DNA from: an uncultured Clostridia bacterium
Lineage (GTDB): Bacteria > Bacillota > Clostridia > TANB77 > CAG-508
NCBI GenBank assembly: GCA_948852945.1
Contig: CAQPBJ010000002.1
Location: 1-64,000 of the forward strand
Length of the DNA stretch: 64,000 nucleotides
Reading direction: 5' to 3'
Notes under the pieces: model-generated
What the model was told of the DNA's origin: nothing
The model's database searches: none
The model's input: the letters and a program-made list of their open reading frames with translations, nothing else
Part shown: piece by piece, positions 58,856 to 64,000 of the stretch
How positions within the stretch are numbered: position 1 is the first letter of the stretch
How the letters are laid out: every line of letters starts with the position of its first letter
Made by a program: the position numbers and the translations under genes

Positions 58856-59194
58856 TCCTCAATCTCCTTCATTTTCTAACATTATACCCGTTTTTAGTTA
58901 TTACGTCAACTTTTTTTTGTCAAGTTATCCTCATTTTTCAGCATTTTTTAAGGATTTTTATTAAATTTTCTAATTTTTTCTAAATATCATAATCAATTTT
59001 AGCGTTTTTTTATTTTTTTGCAAGTACCTATTTATTATATTCTTTATAGATATATATTATTATTTTCTACGGATTATAAACTTTTTAATATATTTTTTTC
59101 AAAATATTTTTTTATTATATCTTTTTATTTACAAAAATCGACTAATTTCTATAACTACTTAGGTATCAAGTAATTACACTTTTTATCTCTGCTT

Positions 59195-59211
59195 TGTAAC
59201 ATTTTTGTAAT
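59195..59211 (+). promoter_or_regulatory. WalR-type box upstream of the zinc metalloprotein gene
   Basis: TGTAAC (59195-59200), ATTTT, TGTAAT (59206-59211) matches TGTWAH-N5-TGTWAH. A TATAAT (59256-59261) with a poor -35 (TATCTT) follows, which suits activation. The rest of the 438-bp gap 58856-59293 is extremely AT-rich, with no gene seen. Confidence 0.55.
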
Positions 59212-59293
59212 CTTTCTTTAACAAAAATGTTATATCTTTTAAAATTAAAAGTTAGTATAATTTTAACATACGAAAGATTTCAAGGGAGATATC

Positions 59294-60388
59294 ATGGGTA
59301 TTAATTTATTGTTAAAAAAAGAAGGCCTAGATAATATACAAAAACTAGATACTTTACAAATAAATAAAATTGCATCATATATATCAGAAAAACTATGTAA
59401 ATCATTTCCTGAATTACATTTAGCACAAAGTGCATTATTTATACAAATTTCTAGATTAGATATGTATACAGCTACAATGCTTGATAACAGTAGTGCCAAA
59501 TATGTATATGGAAATAACTCAATATACTTTAACGAAAACTTAGATTTATCTAATATGGATATTCCGGCAATACACGAATGTATACATTATCTTCAAGAAT
59601 TTAAAGATCCAAAGGGAAAAGTTACTAAATTAGGAATATATGATTTATCAGAAGGAACTGGACTTGCAATGAATGAAGCTGCTGTTCAACTATTAGCAAC
59701 AAGAACATCAAATTCAGCTACTTTAGATACAGTTACTTACTATGGAATGTCATTTATTTCTGAAAGCCCTGAATATTATCCTCTAGAATGTGCTTTGCTT
59801 TCTCAAATGATGTTCTTTACAGGTGATGAACCTCTATATTTTAGTACATTATATGGTTCACCTATGTTTGAAAGAGCCTTTACAAGTAATTCTAAAGAAA
59901 ATATATTTTTTGAAATAGAAATTTTATTTGACAAACTATTAGACATTGAAACTGACTTAATTTCATTATCTCAAAAACTTCAATCTACTTCATTTGAAAA
60001 ATCAAAAATTTTGCAAATGCAAATAGAAACTAAGAAAAAAAGCATAACAAGTTTATGTATCAAAGCACAAAATAAAATTATTGAAAATTGTTTTAAAAGA
60101 AGATTTATGAATATTGAAACTTTTGATGACATTAGAGATTTCGAAAACGATTTAAGAGATTTTCAAGATTTATTAATAATTTCTCCAAATTACACTTTCT
60201 ATAACGAATTTTGTGAAAAAATCTCACAAGATATTGCATTTAAAAAAGATCAAATTATAAAATATGGCAAAATAATTGACATTCCTAAAGAATATAGTAG
60301 CTATCTTCCTATAGCTACAACTACTAAAAAAATGTCTAAAATTAAAGAAATAATAGCAACTTTAAAAGATTTTATCTGGGGTGAATAA
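59294..60388 (+). CDS. Putative zinc metalloprotein (HExxH), unknown family
   Basis: This encodes 364 aa, with AAGGGAG before the ATG. Residues 94-98 HECIH give an HExxH zinc motif, followed ~30 residues later by GTGLAMNEAAVQLLA. Glu 128 could be the third ligand, as in gluzincin-like enzymes. The C-terminal half is helical and charged with no membrane segment or signal peptide, so a cytoplasmic location is expected. I cannot name the family or substrate. A WalR-type box upstream hints at a cell-wall-linked regulon. Its stop lies inside a strong terminator hairpin. Confidence 0.65.
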   Translation: MGINLLLKKEGLDNIQKLDTLQINKIASYISEKLCKSFPELHLAQSALFIQISRLDMYTATMLDNSSAKYVYGNNSIYFNENLDLSNMDIPAIHECIHYLQEFKDPKGKVTKLGIYDLSEGTGLAMNEAAVQLLATRTSNSATLDTVTYYGMSFISESPEYYPLECALLSQMMFFTGDEPLYFSTLYGSPMFERAFTSNSKENIFFEIEILFDKLLDIETDLISLSQKLQSTSFEKSKILQMQIETKKKSITSLCIKAQNKIIENCFKRRFMNIETFDDIRDFENDLRDFQDLLIISPNYTFYNEFCEKISQDIAFKKDQIIKYGKIIDIPKEYSSYLPIATTTKKMSKIKEIIATLKDFIWGE

Positions 60389-60406
60389 ATCCACTCCAGA
60401 TTTTTA
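60374..60406 (+). terminator. Terminator of the zinc metalloprotein gene
   Basis: ATCTGGGGTG (60374-60383) pairs with CACTCCAGAT (60392-60401) with one G-T pair, then TTTTT. The gene's TAA is in the loop. Confidence 0.8.
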
Positions 60407-60431
60407 ATTTGCCAATTTTTATAAAAAACTA

Positions 60432-60455
60432 AGACGGAGATTTTACTCTCCGTCT
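60432..60455 (-). terminator. Shared adhesin-type terminator after adhesin 3
   Basis: AGACGGAGA and TCTCCGTCT form a perfect 9-bp stem with loop TTTTAC. It is the same module as after adhesins 1 and 2, and could act on both strands. Confidence 0.65.
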
Positions 60456-60478
60456 TTTATTTTAGCTTTATTAATGAA

Positions 60479-60536
60479 GTTAAAACTTCGTTTTAACAAA
60501 TGATACTGTAACAAGCATAGCTTTAACAGTATCATT
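60479..60536 (-). terminator. Two further hairpins at the adhesin 3 stop codon
   Basis: AATGATACTGT (60499-60509) pairs with ACAGTATCATT (60526-60536), overlapping the TGA stop; an inner AAGC/GCTT pairing extends it. GTTAAAAC-TTC-GTTTTAAC (60479-60497) follows directly. With the 60432 hairpin, three stem-loops lie in tandem. Confidence 0.55.
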
Positions 60537-63500
60537 TTTTCTTAATAATAACTGTTACTGTTATTCCTAAGATTGCAAATATAGCTAATATTGCAAGTTT
60601 TACGATAGTATTATCATCTTCTGCACCTGTTTTTATTGAAATTACTAAATCTGCTTTTCCTTTGTTGTCTTCGATTGTTATTTCTTCAAAACCTGCTTCG
60701 TTGTCTACTTTTACTATTTCTGCTATATTTTCCTTCATTCCTAAATTGTCTTCTGATGGTGTCCATCTCATAACGGCAATGTAGCTTCTTTCTTGTCCTG
60801 GCTCTAGGTCTTCTACACTTAAGATGGCTGTATCTTCATGGATTACCCAGGTCTTATTATCAGCTTCATTCATTGTCATTCCGTTTGGTATATTTTCTAT
60901 AAGCTCTGCACCACCTTTTAACTGTGCTGTATTTGTTACTTTTATTTCATATGTAACTACAACTTCTGCTGTTGCTATACCACTCTTGTCTAACTCTACT
61001 TTTCCTATATTACCGTTTACTGATAATACTTGTCCGTTATAAGCTATTTCTTTTACTTGTTTTTCTACCTTTAGGTTGAAGTCTTTTTTCTTATAATAGT
61101 AGTTTACAACTATATCTTCTACTGTCATATTACCAGCTTTATTTTCTGGTACTTCTACTAAGTTATAATACTTGATCTCTTTTTGTACTGTTTCATATTC
61201 GTCACTTTCATGTCCGTCTATCACTTCTTCTGCTGCTATTGTTTCTTTTGTATCTATATCATAGTAATTTACCACAACTTTAGCAGGTTTTGCATAGTAG
61301 TAAATAACTTCAGTAACGTCGTCTGTCATTGTTCCTTCTTTATTTGTTGGAACTTCTACTAAATCGTATCCTGTTATTGCTTTTTCTTCTGTAGTATATG
61401 CATCACCTTTATGTCCATCTATTACTACTTCTTCAGCAACTTCTTGTCCTGTTATTTTGTCTATATATTTTACTTGTACTTGTGTTTTTCTGCTATAGTA
61501 GTATGTTACTACTATTTCTTCTTTTGTCATTTTACCTGTAGCATTTTCTGGATATCTTTCTTTTACTAAATCATATCCTAGTATTTGTTTTGCCTCTGTC
61601 TCATAACTATCTTCTGCATATCCATAGTAATGTCTTTCTTCAACTAGTGGCTCATCAGTTAATATATCTAAATGTCTTTCTACTACACCAGCTGATTCTG
61701 GTACATAATAATATTTAACTACTATATCTTCTTTAGTCATATTACCATTACTATTTTCAGGTACTTGAATTAATTTGTATCCTTCAAATACTTTGTTTTC
61801 TGTTGTATATGGATCTTCTTCATGTCCATTTTCTACAATATCTTCATCTATTCTGTTTCCTGTTGTTTTATCAATATATTGTGTTGTAACTTTAGCTCTA
61901 TGAATATAGTAATATGTTACTGTTATTGGTCTTACTGTCATGTATCCTTCACTATTTGATGGTAATCTATCTTCTACTAAGTCATATCCTGTAAATGTTT
62001 TTGATAGAATATTATACTCATCTCCTTCGTTTCCTTCATGAGTTCCGTTGTATAATACATCTCCACTAATTACATCTATATGTTGTTCAATTACTCCTCC
62101 TGATATGTGTAGATAGTAGTATTTTAATACTATTTCTTCTTTAGTCATGTTTACTGTCTTTTGTTCTGGCTCACTTACTAAGATATAATCTGTAAAGTTT
62201 TTAGTTTCAGTTACAAATTCGTCTCCTACTAAACCTTCATCAGTTCTTTCGTCTAGTATTTCACCTGTTGTAATATCTATATATTGAACTGTTGCCCTAG
62301 TATTTTGTAAGTAATAATAGATTACTGTTAAAGGTTCTACTTCAAGTTGACCTGTAGTGTTACCACTATTTTCAACTAAAGTATATCCTTCTATTTCTTT
62401 AGCATCTGTTCTATACATTTCTCCTACTTTACCAGTTTGTTTTTCTGGTTTTGCAAGCTCGATATCTGTATCTTTTTCTAGATAGTAGATATTTAACTCA
62501 GCATCTTTTACTGCATAGTAGTAAGTAACTTCAATAACTTCTTCTGTCATTATACCTGTAGCATTTTCTGGTCTTTGTGATAATACATATTTAATTGGTA
62601 TATCATCTGCTGAAGTTGTTGTATAAGTAGAATCTATTAATCCTTCTATTTCAACATCTTCACTTAATTTTATAGTTGTACCTTCTTCGTAGTGATGTAC
62701 TATTACTTTAGTTGATTTTAATTTATAGTAGTAGATTACTTCTATTTGTTCTTCTGTCATAGTTCCTGCTTTATTAGCAGGTTCTAATGCTAATTCATAT
62801 TTACTTGGTAAGTCTTCTGCAACTATTGTTTCATAGTCATCTCCAACTTTTCCTGTAACTGTTACATCGTTTGCTACTTTTTCTGTTGTGCCTTCTTTAT
62901 AATGATGAACTATAACAGTTGCATCTTTCTTCGTGTAGTATAAGTTAATTACATTATCTTTAACTTGTATTGTTAGAGTATCTTTATCTGCTGAATCAAA
63001 GTTATATCCGTAAATATCAACTACTTCGTCTTCGCTATTTATAACATCTTCAAATGTTACATTGTCAACTACCTTTTGGTCTTTTAACACTTTATTTGTA
63101 TCTTTTTCTAGGTAGTTAACTGTATAGCTTAAGTCTGTACGTTTAGTGTAGTAAATATTTATTGCGTTCTCTCCTGTTGTTATTACTAACTCGTCTTTAT
63201 CTACTGAATCATAATCATATCCATCAATTGTAATTATTTCGTCACTTGAAGCTATTACATCTTCAAATGTTACGTTATTAACTACTTTTTGAGTACTTAA
63301 TACTTTGTCTGTATCTTTTTCTAGATAGTTTACTTTGTAGCTTAAATCAATACGTTTTGTATAGTAAAGATTTATAGTGTTTTCTCCAGTTGCTATCACT
63401 AGTAAAGGTTTATCTGCTGAATCATATGTATATCCGTCGATATCAATTACTTCATCTACTGCATTTACTACTTCTGCAAATCTCATTCCATCTTGATCTT

Positions 63501-64000
63501 TTTGAGGATTTAATACTTTATTAGTATCTTTCTCTAAATAATTTACTTTATAGCTTAAGTCCGTACGTTTTGTATAGTAAATATTAATTACGTTCTCTCC
63601 TGTTGTAATAGTTAAACTATCTTTATCTACTGAGTCATAATCATATCCATCGATTGTAATTACTTCATCACTTGAAGCTATTACATCTTCAAATGTTACA
63701 CTATCAACAACTTTTTGAGTACTTAATACTTTATCAGTATCCTTCTCTAAGTAGTTAACTATATAACTTAAATCTGTACGTTTTGTATAGTAAAGGTTAA
63801 TTACATTTTCTTCTATTGTAATTGTTAAAGTATCTTTATCTGCTAAATCATAATTGTATCCATCAATTGTAATTACTTCATTTATACTATTTACAATATC
63901 TTCGAATGTCATATTTCCTTGAAGTTTTTGAGAACTTAATACTTTATTTGTACCTTTCTCTAAGTAGTTAACTGTATAACTTAAGTCTGTACGTTTTGTA
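60532..64000 (-). CDS. Giant surface protein (adhesin 3), C-terminal part, runs off right edge
   Basis: The reading frame is open from the window end to TGA 60532, at least 1155 codons, and the true start lies outside. Visible domains are five 71-aa DLSYKVNYLEK repeats (~62930-64000), nine MucBP-like domains (~61085-62925), a DUF11-like domain and a C-terminal helix preceded by SIKTGAED. The C-terminal ~800 residues are nearly identical in layout and very close in sequence to adhesin 1. One repeat (DQDGMRFAEVV...YTYDSADKPLLVI) matches unit 16 of adhesin 1, and the last repeat before the MucBP block is almost the same in both. This suggests duplication followed by exchange between the loci. 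Confidence 0.88.
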   Translation of the reverse strand, partial: TKRTDLSYTVNYLEKGTNKVLSSQKLQGNMTFEDIVNSINEVITIDGYNYDLADKDTLTITIEENVINLYYTKRTDLSYIVNYLEKDTDKVLSTQKVVDSVTFEDVIASSDEVITIDGYDYDSVDKDSLTITTGENVINIYYTKRTDLSYKVNYLEKDTNKVLNPQKDQDGMRFAEVVNAVDEVIDIDGYTYDSADKPLLVIATGENTINLYYTKRIDLSYKVNYLEKDTDKVLSTQKVVNNVTFEDVIASSDEIITIDGYDYDSVDKDELVITTGENAINIYYTKRTDLSYTVNYLEKDTNKVLKDQKVVDNVTFEDVINSEDEVVDIYGYNFDSADKDTLTIQVKDNVINLYYTKKDATVIVHHYKEGTTEKVANDVTVTGKVGDDYETIVAEDLPSKYELALEPANKAGTMTEEQIEVIYYYKLKSTKVIVHHYEEGTTIKLSEDVEIEGLIDSTYTTTSADDIPIKYVLSQRPENATGIMTEEVIEVTYYYAVKDAELNIYYLEKDTDIELAKPEKQTGKVGEMYRTDAKEIEGYTLVENSGNTTGQLEVEPLTVIYYYLQNTRATVQYIDITTGEILDERTDEGLVGDEFVTETKNFTDYILVSEPEQKTVNMTKEEIVLKYYYLHISGGVIEQHIDVISGDVLYNGTHEGNEGDEYNILSKTFTGYDLVEDRLPSNSEGYMTVRPITVTYYYIHRAKVTTQYIDKTTGNRIDEDIVENGHEEDPYTTENKVFEGYKLIQVPENSNGNMTKEDIVVKYYYVPESAGVVERHLDILTDEPLVEERHYYGYAEDSYETEAKQILGYDLVKERYPENATGKMTKEEIVVTYYYSRKTQVQVKYIDKITGQEVAEEVVIDGHKGDAYTTEEKAITGYDLVEVPTNKEGTMTDDVTEVIYYYAKPAKVVVNYYDIDTKETIAAEEVIDGHESDEYETVQKEIKYYNLVEVPENKAGNMTVEDIVVNYYYKKKDFNLKVEKQVKEIAYNGQVLSVNGNIGKVELDKSGIATAEVVVTYEIKVTNTAQLKGGAELIENIPNGMTMNEADNKTWVIHEDTAILSVEDLEPGQERSYIAVMRWTPSEDNLGMKENIAEIVKVDNEAGFEEITIEDNKGKADLVISIKTGAEDDNTIVKLAILAIFAILGITVTVIIKKK
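62930..64000 (-). repeat. At least five tandem 71-aa repeats in adhesin 3 (continues beyond window)
   Basis: The units have the same 213-bp period and consensus as the adhesin 1 array (DLSYxVNYLEKxTxKVL...GENVINIYYTKR). The array is cut by the right edge. Confidence 0.88.

Overview
The window reads as a chromosomal segment of an AT-rich, anaerobic, spore-forming member of the Clostridia. The support is direct: strong SD sequences and sigma-A type promoters, a spoIIGA-sigE pair (endosporulation), a four-subunit pyruvate:ferredoxin oxidoreductase (anaerobic metabolism), FeoB, and Gram-positive surface proteins. Most of the sequence is very AT-rich; the one clear exception is purC. No rRNA, tRNA, CRISPR array or transposase was found.

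Layout. 1-4.3 kb: a partial ORF, a GNAT-like protein, a GC-rich purC cassette and feoB. 4.3-6.8 kb: two paralogous DUF3137-type membrane proteins and LemA, divergent from feoB across a perfect 13-bp inverted repeat that covers both -10 elements. 6.9-24.3 kb: a giant surface protein of 5817 aa. 24.6-29.5 kb: a Pr6Pr-type membrane protein, MazF, a GerS/LolA-like protein, an HTH-Fic protein, an unknown protein, and sigE-spoIIGA. 29.6-36 kb: the division and shape genes ftsZ-ftsA, dusB, rodA-minE-minD, all on the minus strand. 36.3-40 kb (plus strand): a membrane-anchored protein and porGDAB. 40.2-54.6 kb: a second giant surface protein of 4797 aa. 55-58.9 kb: an unknown protein, topoisomerase III, and a cohesin-like sortase substrate. 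59.3-60.4 kb: a putative zinc metalloprotein. 60.5-64 kb: the C-terminal part of a third giant surface protein that runs off the right edge.

The three giant proteins dominate the window. Each visible N-terminus has a hydrophobic anchor and a calcium-loop-like DLDGDG motif. SpaA/Cna-B type domains follow, then 14 propeller-like repeats that divide as 7+7 around a linker, an InlB-like B-repeat, a Cna-B domain split by two copies of a nested lectin-like module, MucBP domains, a DUF11-like domain and a C-terminal membrane helix. Adhesin 1 also has 17 tandem 71-aa repeats; at least five more occur in adhesin 3. Promoters, 5' regions and terminators are duplicated along with the genes.

The strongest regulatory signals are WalR-type direct repeats (TGTAAY-N5-TGTAAY) upstream of ftsA (three half-sites), minD (two) and the zinc metalloprotein gene (two). 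At ftsA and minD they sit in the same helical register to the -35. This suggests that an envelope-stress regulator coordinates division and wall functions here. All function calls are from reading the sequence; no database search was possible.
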